Of a stretch of 47,161 nt of DNA, positions 30,912 through 37,738 are shown piece after piece. Position 1 is the first letter of the stretch. Each line of letters begins with the position of its first letter. Origin of the DNA: Bacteroidales bacterium (GTDB taxonomy: Bacteria > Bacteroidota > Bacteroidia > Bacteroidales > Bacteroidaceae); the NCBI GenBank assembly GCA_004552155.1, contig SFPF01000049.1:1-47161 (forward strand), given 5' to 3'. A program made the position numbers and the translations under genes. Under the pieces are notes generated by a model. The model ran no database searches. It was not told where the DNA came from and was given only the letters and a program-made list of their open reading frames with translations.

Positions 30912-32012
30912 ATGCGCTATTTCCTGATTGCCGGCGAAGCGAGCGGCGACCTCCATGCTTCGGGACTGATGAAAGCCTTAAAGGAGGCCGACCCCGAAGC
31001 CGAATTTGCCTTTTACGGCGGCGACTGCATGGCAGCCGTGGGCGGTACGCTGCTGCGCCACTACAAGGATCTTGCCATGGCAGACTGCAAGCGGCAAATA
31101 GCCGAGTGGCAGCCCGACGCGCTTATCCTCGTGGACTATCCCGGCTTCAACTTGAAGATGGCGCGTTTCGTGCACGACCGCGCCATTTGCCCCGTGTTCT
31201 ATTATATTTCCCCGAAGATATGGGCGTGGAAAGAGCGGCGCATCAAGGACATCAGGCGCAACGTAGACCGCCTGTTCTCCATTCTGCCTTTCGAGATAGA
31301 TTTCTTTGAAAAGAAGCACCATTACCCCATCTCTTACGTGGGCAATCCCACGGTCGATGAGGTGACTGCCTTTTGCGCCGAGCACGGACAGCCGCAGCCC
31401 GACGGGCGCACGGTGGCACTCCTACCGGGGTCGCGGCGGCAAGAAATTCTCGACAACCTGCCCACGATGCTGCGCTCTGCCGAAGCGGCGGGAAAGGGCG
31501 ATGCGGCGTGGGAGTTTTGCGTGGCATGCGCCCCGGCCATTCCCGACGAGCTGTATCGCGAAGCCATGCAAAAGGCTGAGCAGCAAGGTTTCCATAGCGC
31601 GGACAGATTTCGCCTGATACGCGGCGGCACTTACGAACTCCTGCACCGCGCCACGGCCGCCCTCGTGACGAGCGGCACGGCAACGCTTGAGACCGCCTTG
31701 TTCGGCGTGCCGCAAATCGTGTGCTATTACATTCCGCTCGGCCCCGTTATCCGCCTTGCCCGCCGCCTCTTCCTCAAAGTGCCTTATATCTCTTTGGTAA
31801 ACCTTGTGTGCGGCCGCGAAGTGGTGCCCGAACTGGTTGCTTCCGACATGAACGCCGCCCGCCTCACGCCCGCCCTGCGCAGCATTCTGCCCGGCGGAGA
31901 GGCACGCGACGCTCAGCTGAAAGGCTACGCCGAAATGCGACGCCTGCTCGGCGAGCCGGGCGCACCGCAGCACGCGGCACGGGAGATGGTGGAGATTTTG
32001 AATCGGAAATAA
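30912..32012 (+). CDS. lpxB: Lipid-A-disaccharide synthase, with an internal deletion
   Basis: Protein of 366 residues. YFLIAGEASGDLHASGLMKAL at the N-terminus and FYYISPKIWAWKERRI, LPFEIDFF, YVGNPTVDE, LLPGSRRQEI, TSGTATLE and YYIPLGPVIRLARR are typical of LpxB (GT19). It joins UDP-2,3-diacylglucosamine and lipid X to form the lipid A disaccharide. Between HYKDLA and the DCKRQIAEWQPDALILVDYP region about 18-20 residues normally present (a conserved MGF-type helix) are missing, although the frame is kept. The lost bases lie at about 31074-31080. Whether the product is active is doubtful if the deletion is real. Confidence 0.92.
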   Translation: MRYFLIAGEASGDLHASGLMKALKEADPEAEFAFYGGDCMAAVGGTLLRHYKDLAMADCKRQIAEWQPDALILVDYPGFNLKMARFVHDRAICPVFYYISPKIWAWKERRIKDIRRNVDRLFSILPFEIDFFEKKHHYPISYVGNPTVDEVTAFCAEHGQPQPDGRTVALLPGSRRQEILDNLPTMLRSAEAAGKGDAAWEFCVACAPAIPDELYREAMQKAEQQGFHSADRFRLIRGGTYELLHRATAALVTSGTATLETALFGVPQIVCYYIPLGPVIRLARRLFLKVPYISLVNLVCGREVVPELVASDMNAARLTPALRSILPGGEARDAQLKGYAEMRRLLGEPGAPQHAAREMVEILNRK

Positions 32013-32047
32013 AACTTATATCGACAATATTATATATATATACATAT

Positions 32048-32659
32048 ATGGACTTTGCTTACCTCTTGTCCCGCCTGGACATTCAGCAGATTTTGAGCGC
32101 ATTCATCGTACTCTTTGCCGTTATCGACGTACTCGGCTCCACGCCGATATTCCTAAGCCTGAAACAGCAGGGGCGCCCCGTGAATGCTTGGAAGGCCACG
32201 CTGATTTCGCTCGCGCTGATGCTGGCTTTCTTCTTCGCCGGCGATGCGATGCTGCGGCTGTTCAACGTAGACATCGAGTCGTTCGCCGTGGCAGGCTCGC
32301 TGATTATCTTTCTGATGTCGCTGGAGATGATTCTCGATGTAGAAATCTTCAAAAACCAAGGCCCTATCAAGGAGGCCACGCTCGTGCCCGTGGTGTTCCC
32401 GCTGCTGGCAGGCGCAGGCTCGTTTACCACGCTGCTGTCGCTGCGGGCGGAATATGCGCAGGTGAACATCATTATCGGCCTGTTGCTGAACATGGTGTTT
32501 GTCTATATCGTGCTTAAAGCCACCGACCGCGTAGAGAAAGTTATCAGCAAGGCCGCCATTTACTTGCTGCGCAAGTTTTTCGGCATCATCCTCCTTGCCA
32601 TTTCGGTGCGCCTCTTCACGGCCAACCTGTCTAATCTGCTCGAAAATCTCTCGCGATAA
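32048..32659 (+). CDS. MarC family integral membrane protein
   Basis: Protein of 203 residues with about six membrane segments: LSAFIVLFAVIDVLGSTPIF, ISLALMLAFFFAGDAML, FAVAGSLIIFLMSLEMIL, LVPVVFPLLAGAGSFTTLLSL, IIIGLLLNMVFVYIVLKAT and a last one ending in ISVRLF. The paired P-I/P-L-A-G-P/A-G motifs in segments 1 and 4 are typical of MarC (UPF0056) proteins, whose substrate is unknown. The ATG at 32048 lies at the end of a TATATA tract. Part of the surE-to-udk cluster. Confidence 0.9.
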   Translation: MDFAYLLSRLDIQQILSAFIVLFAVIDVLGSTPIFLSLKQQGRPVNAWKATLISLALMLAFFFAGDAMLRLFNVDIESFAVAGSLIIFLMSLEMILDVEIFKNQGPIKEATLVPVVFPLLAGAGSFTTLLSLRAEYAQVNIIIGLLLNMVFVYIVLKATDRVEKVISKAAIYLLRKFFGIILLAISVRLFTANLSNLLENLSR

Positions 32660-32680
32660 ATACCGAGTGCAGCCGACATT

Positions 32681-33223
32681 ATGAAAATGCAAACCCTCGA
32701 CGTTATCTATAAATATTATCCTGAGGACAATGCCTTGCGCCGCCTCTTGCTCCATCACAGCCGGCAAGTGGCCGACCGCGCTCTGGCGATTGCCCGCAAG
32801 CACCCCGAGTTGCAACTCGATACGGCGTTTCTGGAACGCGCCGCCATGCTCCACGACATCGGCGTGTTCCTGACCGATGCGCCGGGCATACATTGCCACG
32901 GCACGCAGCCCTATCTGCTGCACGGCCGCCTGGGCGCGGAGCTGCTGCGCGGCGAGGGCATGGAACGCGAGGCCCGCGTTTGCGAGCGGCACACAGGCAC
33001 GGGACTGACCGCGCAGCAGATTGCCGAGCAAGGCTTACCGCTGCCCGCCATAGACCTCCTGCCAGAAACGGAGGAGGAACAGGTAATATGCTACGCCGAT
33101 AAGTTTTATTCTAAAAGCCACCCCGAACGCGAGCGCACCGTAGCGCAAACAGCCGAAAGCCTCAAGAAGTTCGGCGAGGCGGGCGTGCTCAAATTCCTCG
33201 CTTGGGCAAAGAAATACGAATAG
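32681..33223 (+). CDS. HD domain phosphohydrolase
   Basis: Protein of 180 residues. The HD-fold metal ligands are visible as LLLHHSRQVADRALAIA (first His) and ERAAMLHDIGVFLTDAPGIHCHG (His-Asp pair and further His), with HTGTGLTAQQI and CYADKFYSKS (last Asp) following. It is probably a cytosolic metal-dependent phosphatase or nucleotidase; the substrate is unknown. Close spacing (21 bp) after the MarC gene suggests co-transcription. Confidence 0.88.
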   Translation: MKMQTLDVIYKYYPEDNALRRLLLHHSRQVADRALAIARKHPELQLDTAFLERAAMLHDIGVFLTDAPGIHCHGTQPYLLHGRLGAELLRGEGMEREARVCERHTGTGLTAQQIAEQGLPLPAIDLLPETEEEQVICYADKFYSKSHPERERTVAQTAESLKKFGEAGVLKFLAWAKKYE

Positions 33224-33264
33224 GAAGCGTTGATAAACGCCCCGAAATATCTAAGCAATCAAAT

Positions 33265-34017
33265 ATGCAACAAATTTGGATCAGCGCGGCCGGACTTTGC
33301 GGCGCGAGCATACTGGGTTCTATCTTGGGCTTCGGCATCAAGAACATACCGCACAAGTGGAACGACATCATCATGGGCTTCTGCGCCGGCATGATGCTGG
33401 CGGCAGCGATTATAGGCCTGATATTGCCGGCCGCAGACTCGGTAGAGGGCGCAGGGCTTTGGCTCATCGTGGCAGGCGTGGCAACGGGCGTGGCGTTCCT
33501 CAACTTAATCGACTTCTTCACGCCCCACCTTCATCAGCTCTCCGGGCTTGACCCCGAGACGCACCGGCAGAATGCTTCTATCAACCGCGTGCTGCTTTTC
33601 GTGCTCGCCATTGCCATTCACAAACTCCCCGAAGGCATAGCCGCCGGCGTGGGTTTCAACAGCGCCGACACGGGCGGAGCAGAGGCGGTTGCGCTCGGCA
33701 TCGCCATTCAGAATATCCCCGAGGGCATGGTCATCGTTGCCCCGCTGCTGCTCTGCGGCGTGAGCCGGCTGCGCACGCTGCTGATTTCCGTTGCCATAGG
33801 TCTGCTCGAGGTAGCAGGCACGTGGATAGGCTACGCCGCCGGCGCAGTATCGGCTGCCGCCCTACCCTTCATGCTTGCCCTTGCCGGCGGCGCGATGCTC
33901 TATGTGGTGAGCGACGAGATGATACCCGAAACCCACGCGCATGGCTTCCAGAAGCAATCTACCTACGCCTTGCTCACGGGCTTCATGACGCTGCTCTTGC
34001 TCGAAAGGCTGCAATAA
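33265..34017 (+). CDS. ZIP family metal transporter
   Basis: Protein of 250 residues, mostly hydrophobic, with about eight membrane segments. HKLPEGIAAGVGF (~residue 120) and NIPEGMVIVAPLL (~150) are the metal-binding H/N-x-P-E-G motifs of segments 4 and 5. A short loop before segment 4 (HLHQLSGLDPETHRQ) contains His residues. It should import zinc or another divalent metal across the inner membrane. The ATG at 33265 begins the first membrane segment. It lies 41 bp after the HD gene. Confidence 0.92.
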   Translation: MQQIWISAAGLCGASILGSILGFGIKNIPHKWNDIIMGFCAGMMLAAAIIGLILPAADSVEGAGLWLIVAGVATGVAFLNLIDFFTPHLHQLSGLDPETHRQNASINRVLLFVLAIAIHKLPEGIAAGVGFNSADTGGAEAVALGIAIQNIPEGMVIVAPLLLCGVSRLRTLLISVAIGLLEVAGTWIGYAAGAVSAAALPFMLALAGGAMLYVVSDEMIPETHAHGFQKQSTYALLTGFMTLLLLERLQ

Positions 34018-34022
34018 ACCAT

Positions 34023-34045
34023 CGGGCGTATCCGATACGCCCCTT
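34023..34045. repeat. Family C hairpin between the ZIP gene and udk
   Basis: GGGCGTATC CG GATACGCCC, a perfect 9-bp stem with a 2-base loop and CTT beyond. The core matches the palindrome after GH2 gene 1 (24185-24223). Confidence 0.6.
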
Positions 34046-34062
34046 CTAAATACTCCAATACT

Positions 34063-34707
34063 ATGATTATTATCGGCATCGCCGGCGGCACAGGGTCAGG
34101 AAAGACCACCGTCGTGCGCAAAATCGTGGAAAGCCTGCCCGAAAACTCTGTGGCGGTCATCCCGCAGGATTCTTATTACAACGACCAGTCGGACCTGCCG
34201 CTCGAGGTGCGTAAACTTACCAACTTCGACCACCCCGACGCTTTCGAGTGGCGGCTGCTCGCGCATCAAATCGAGGAACTGAAATCGGGACGCGCCATTG
34301 AGCAACCCACTTATTCTTACATCACCTGCACGCGCCTGCAAGAAACGGTACACGTTGAACCGAAAGACGTGATTATCGTGGAGGGCATCATGACGCTCTA
34401 CGACAAGTCGCTGCGCGAACAGATGGACTTGAAGATATTTGTCGATGCCGAGCCTGACGAACGCCTGCTGCGCGTCATACAGCGCGACATGGCGGAGCGC
34501 GGGCATCCGTTGGAGATGCTGATCGGCAAGTACCGCAATATCCTGAAACCGATGCACGACGAGTTCATCGAACCGACTAAGCAATTTGCCGACATCATCA
34601 TTCCCAACGGCGGAAACAACGAGCGCGCCATCGCCATGATGAAGCTCTATATCCTTTCGGCCTTGAAAGAACAGCAGTTCAGGGCATCGCTGAATATCGA
34701 CAAATAG
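34063..34707 (+). CDS. udk: Uridine kinase
   Basis: Protein of 214 residues. IIGIAGGTGSGKTTVVRKI is the P-loop, IPQDSYYNDQ the uridine kinase Asp/Tyr motif, NFDHPDAFEW the next conserved block, and DVIIVEGIMTLYD and RLLRVIQRDMAERG complete the family pattern. It phosphorylates uridine and cytidine with ATP or GTP in pyrimidine salvage. Last gene of the surE-to-udk run; a terminator follows. Confidence 0.95.
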   Translation: MIIIGIAGGTGSGKTTVVRKIVESLPENSVAVIPQDSYYNDQSDLPLEVRKLTNFDHPDAFEWRLLAHQIEELKSGRAIEQPTYSYITCTRLQETVHVEPKDVIIVEGIMTLYDKSLREQMDLKIFVDAEPDERLLRVIQRDMAERGHPLEMLIGKYRNILKPMHDEFIEPTKQFADIIIPNGGNNERAIAMMKLYILSALKEQQFRASLNIDK

Positions 34708-34713
34708 CAAAAG

Positions 34714-34748
34714 AAAGAGGATGCGCCGATTGGTGCATCCTCTTTTGT
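34714..34748. terminator. Terminator between udk and rpmA
   Basis: 11-bp stem AAAGAGGATGC / GCATCCTCTTT with a 10-nt loop, then TTG. Serves convergent genes. Confidence 0.88.
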
Positions 34749-34785
34749 AATTGTAAAAAACTTGGGGCTAACCCCTTAATGCGTT

Positions 34786-35049
34786 TTAGGCTTCTGCCTG
34801 AGGCTCCACAGAGACAACGCTGCGGTCGCGGTTGCCGCGGTGGAAAGTAACCGTGCCGTCAACGAGGGCGAAGAGCGTGTGGTCCTTGCCCATGCCGACG
34901 TTTTTGCCGGGATAGTGTACAGTGCCTCTCTGGCGAACGATAATGTTGCCTGCGATGCAGGTCTGTCCGCCCCAGATTTTAACGCCTAATCTTTGTGAAG
35001 CTGATTCGCGGCCGTTCTTAGAACTACCGACACCTTTTTTATGTGCCAT
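34786..35049 (-). CDS. rpmA: 50S ribosomal protein L27
   Basis: Protein of 87 residues. MAHKKGVGSSKNGRESASQR at the N-terminus and LGVKIWGGQTCIAGNIIVRQ, RGTVHYPGKNVGMGKDHTLF are diagnostic L27 sequence. The N-terminal tail reaches the peptidyl transferase centre. The start is the standard MAHKK with no cleavable extension of the Firmicutes kind. It lies 21 bp after rplU in the usual L21-L27 pair. Confidence 0.97.
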   Translation of the reverse strand: MAHKKGVGSSKNGRESASQRLGVKIWGGQTCIAGNIIVRQRGTVHYPGKNVGMGKDHTLFALVDGTVTFHRGNRDRSVVSVEPQAEA

Positions 35050-35070
35050 GTTTTCTTCTGATTTTTTAGA

Positions 35071-35388
35071 TTAAGCAATAACTTGTTTGATTGTGAGTTC
35101 AGTGAACTGCTGACGGTGACCGTTCAGCTTGCGGTAGCCTTTGCGGCGCTTCTTGTGGAACACGAGCACCTTGTCGCCCTTTACGAGCACGGTTTTAACC
35201 TCGCATACTACCTTTGCACCCTCTACCACGGGAGCACCTACTTTAACTTCGCTGTCTGTGTCGAGCAGCAGCACTTTCTCAAATTCAACAGTCTGACCGG
35301 CTTCGGCTTGCGGCATATGGTTCACGAAGAGCTTTTTGCCTTCTTCGGCCTTGAACTGCTGACCGTTAATCTCAACGATTGCGTACAT
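35071..35388 (-). CDS. rplU: 50S ribosomal protein L21
   Basis: Protein of 105 residues. MYAIVEINGQQFKAEEGKKL at the start, KVLLLDTD, GAPVVEGAKV and KVLVFHKKRRKGYRKLNGHRQ are typical of L21, with the usual RKGY-RK-GHRQ RNA-binding end. First gene of the rplU-rpmA operon, with a -7 box at 35480-35487 and a leader of about 90 nt. Confidence 0.97.
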   Translation of the reverse strand: MYAIVEINGQQFKAEEGKKLFVNHMPQAEAGQTVEFEKVLLLDTDSEVKVGAPVVEGAKVVCEVKTVLVKGDKVLVFHKKRRKGYRKLNGHRQQFTELTIKQVIA

Positions 35389-35469
35389 TGTTGTTTTGAT
35401 TGTGTATAAACGGTTTATTCCGGGAGGCGTGCAGCACCCGCTGCCCCTTGTTTAGCCCCTTCGGACTCT

Positions 35470-35525
35470 AAAAGCGCGGCAAAGTTACTAATTCTTCTTG
35501 AATTACGATGCTTTGCCGCGCTTTT
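35470..35525. terminator. Hairpin downstream of GH2 gene 2, overlapping the rplU promoter
   Basis: AAAAGCGCGGCAAAG (35470-35484) pairs with CTTTGCCGCGCTTTT (35511-35525), a 15-bp perfect stem with a 26-base loop. The rplU -7 box TAACTTTG (minus strand, 35480-35487) lies within its left arm, so the same bases can stop one transcript and start the next. Confidence 0.6.
35480..35487 (-). promoter_or_regulatory. Promoter -7 box of rplU-rpmA
   Basis: TAACTTTG on the minus strand fits TAnnTTTG; no clear -33 TTG is seen. Confidence 0.5.
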
Positions 35526-35586
35526 TCTTATAAGAAAAGTGCAAATTTAACGATACGGCACGCTTCTGAGTGCTTTTAAGTTATTT

Positions 35587-36591
35587 CTATTTCGCTGAAA
35601 TGCGCAGTTTATAGTGTTGCTTTTCGTTGGGCACGCGGTATTGCGGCAACGTATCTACGTCCTGTCCGCAGGAAGCATTGCCTACGCCGCGATGGCGGGC
35701 ATCGAGGTGGAGCACGGTATAAGGACGGGGCGTAAGTTCCCAAGCGTGCTGCGCGTTCATCAGGTCGGCGTCCGTATAAGGCAGGGCTGAGAAAGACACA
35801 TCGCCCTCCGTCTCAATCTTTACGCCGAAGCCCTTGCCGTCTGAAAGGACAAGTTCGCGCAGGGCTTCGCGGCCGCCGGTTGTTTGCGGCTTGATGTAGC
35901 GTTCAGACATGGTGCCGACGGTTGCCGAGTAGCGGCCAATCATCACGCCGTCCTTGCGGTCGCAATAGTTCTCCCAAGGGCCGTAGGCGTAGTAGTCTAC
36001 ATTTTTGAGCGTGCTGTCGATGCCGCACACGAGGCCGGCGCGGCGTAGTGCGTCGCTCTTCGGCGTAAAGGTGGCATCGATGTCCATGATGCCTTGCGGC
36101 GCAATCGTATAGACGATGTCCGTGGCGCAGAGCTCGCCGTCGCGGCTGGTGGTGATGACAAAGAGCCCGTCTTTCAGTTCAAACTTGAAGTCGGCCTTTT
36201 TCGCCAGTCCGTTGTCGGTGTTGCCAAAGCGGTCGTTTTCTATCCAGCGATGGTTGTCGTAGCGGAAGCCCTCGCCCTTATATATAATATTGTGTCCGTC
36301 TAAAGCGAGTTCGGTAAGTTCGCCCGTTTCTTTGGAGAAGGCTGCCTGAATCTTGTCCGCCCGTTTCTTTGGAGAAGGCTGCCTGAATCTTGTCGGAGGT
36401 GAAGCGCCATTCTGTTGCCGTTTCTTTTGTCTTGGCGTTGAGCGATTTCTGAGAGGTTGCCAATGCAGGCAAGTTGCCGCGATTGAGCAGGGCCACCTGC
36501 TGGTGGGCCACTTCATGGCCGGCGGGGCAGAAAGTCTGTGCTTCGCGATACACCACGCGCAGGTTGAGCAGCACTTCTTCGCCCTTTGCAT
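35587..36591 (-). CDS. GH2 beta-galactosidase 2, C-terminal fragment
   Basis: Genuine homology runs from about 36357 to 35587: IQAAFSKETGELTELALDGH, KSDALRRAGLVCGIDSTLKN, YYAYGPWENYCDRKDGVMIG and FSALPYTDADLMNAQHAWEL, the beta-galactosidase small-chain domain. The first ~78 codons of this open frame are out-of-frame reading of the gene upstream. The break is an exact 37-bp tandem duplication (36321-36357 and 36358-36394). Confidence 0.85.
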   Translation of the reverse strand: MQRAKKCCSTCAWCIAKHRLSAPPAMKWPTSRWPCSIAATCLHWQPLRNRSTPRQKKRQQNGASPPTRFRQPSPKKRADKIQAAFSKETGELTELALDGHNIIYKGEGFRYDNHRWIENDRFGNTDNGLAKKADFKFELKDGLFVITTSRDGELCATDIVYTIAPQGIMDIDATFTPKSDALRRAGLVCGIDSTLKNVDYYAYGPWENYCDRKDGVMIGRYSATVGTMSERYIKPQTTGGREALRELVLSDGKGFGVKIETEGDVSFSALPYTDADLMNAQHAWELTPRPYTVLHLDARHRGVGNASCGQDVDTLPQYRVPNEKQHYKLRISAK

Positions 36592-37738
36592 GGGCTTTCT
36601 TCAAATTGACTTTGGGCAGTTTGAAGCTAATGCCGTGGGCTGTGCCGGGCAAAACGGCGGGCAGCTTCATGCGCTTGGTTGCCACGATATTGCCATTGTG
36701 CACTACGTCGTACACAAAGTCGAAGGCACTCAAATCCTGGAACGCGTAGGCGTTGGTCAGCCGCACGTCCACTGTTTGCTTGTCTTCGGAAACGTGCTGC
36801 ACGAGGAATTTCACGAACTGATGCGCCGCTTTGACCTCTGCCAGTTTCGCGCTTTCCTCGCGCGTGGCGGGAATCACGCCGTTGCTGCAGAAGTTGCCCT
36901 GATGCGGGCCGGGAAAGTCGTAGCCCGTGTGCAGGCGGCGAATGCCTTTTTTCAGTTCGAGCGGCTCATAGATGGCTTGGTCCACCCAGTCCCAGATGCA
37001 GCCGCCGATGCAGGAATTAGAACTCTCGATAATGTCCCAATATTCTTTGAGGTTGCCGATAGCGTTGCCCATAGCGTGGGCGTATTCGCAGATAAACATC
37101 GGTTTGTCGAGGTTGCTCGTATTTTGCTTCATCCACGCCATGCCGGGATACATCTTAGAGTAGAAATCCGAGAAGCGGCCGCCGCCATAGTTGCCGTTGG
37201 AACGCGTGCCTTCGTAGTGCACGGGGCGGTTGTCGAGTTTCTTTGCCGCGTCGTAGCAGGCGCGGAAGTTCTCGCCGTTGCCGGCTTCATTGCCGAGGCT
37301 CCACATCACGACGGAGGCGTGGTTGCGGTCGCGCAGCACCATGCGGTCGATGCGGTCCACGAAGGAAGGAATCCACGACTTGCGGTCAGAGATGCTTTGG
37401 TTGGCATGGTCTTCGAGGTCGGCTTCGCACACGCAGTAGAGACCGTAATGGTCGAACATCGCATACATGCGGGCGTTGTTGGGATAATGGCTGGTGCGCA
37501 CGGTGTTGATCTCGTTGGTCACGGCGCGTCCGCGCTCGGGATCGGTGTCGTGGCGGTTCACACCTTTGAAGAACACGCGCTGGCCGTTGATATAGACCAA
37601 GGAATTCTTGATTTCAATATCGCGGAAGCCGTATTTTGTGGAGAAGGCCATTTCCTCCTTGCCGTTTTCGTCTTTCTGCACCACGCGCACGGTGTAGAGA
37701 TTAGGCTGCTCCGCGCTCCAATGGGGGCGCAATTCCAA
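36278..37738 (-). CDS. lacZ: GH2 beta-galactosidase 2, catalytic fragment
   Basis: Holds the TIM-barrel: INGQRVFFKGVNRHDTDPER, then WSLGNEAGNGENF with the acid/base Glu and FICEYAHAMGN with the nucleophile Glu, then IWDWVDQAIYEPLE. Between RGRAVTNE and INTVRTSHYPN about 14 residues (the M-x-x-D-V-x-L-M-K-R-x-N segment seen in GH2 gene 1 of this window) are missing in frame, at about 37507. The start codon here (TTG) is not real; homology joins the N-terminal fragment across a frame change at about 37743. The end is shifted by a 37-bp duplication. Confidence 0.88.
   Translation of the reverse strand: MELRPHWSAEQPNLYTVRVVQKDENGKEEMAFSTKYGFRDIEIKNSLVYINGQRVFFKGVNRHDTDPERGRAVTNEINTVRTSHYPNNARMYAMFDHYGLYCVCEADLEDHANQSISDRKSWIPSFVDRIDRMVLRDRNHASVVMWSLGNEAGNGENFRACYDAAKKLDNRPVHYEGTRSNGNYGGGRFSDFYSKMYPGMAWMKQNTSNLDKPMFICEYAHAMGNAIGNLKEYWDIIESSNSCIGGCIWDWVDQAIYEPLELKKGIRRLHTGYDFPGPHQGNFCSNGVIPATREESAKLAEVKAAHQFVKFLVQHVSEDKQTVDVRLTNAYAFQDLSAFDFVYDVVHNGNIVATKRMKLPAVLPGTAHGISFKLPKVNLKKAHAKGEEVLLNLRVVYREAQTFCPAGHEVAHQQVALLNRGNLPALATSQKSLNAKTKETATEWRFTSDKIQAAFSKETGGQDSGSLLQRNGRTYRTRFRRTQYYI
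36321..36394. repeat. Exact 37-bp tandem duplication inside GH2 gene 2
   Basis: CGCCCGTTTCTTTGGAGAAG through to CTTGTC occurs twice without a gap (36321-36357, 36358-36394). Thirty-seven is not a multiple of three, so it breaks the frame. Confidence 0.95.
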
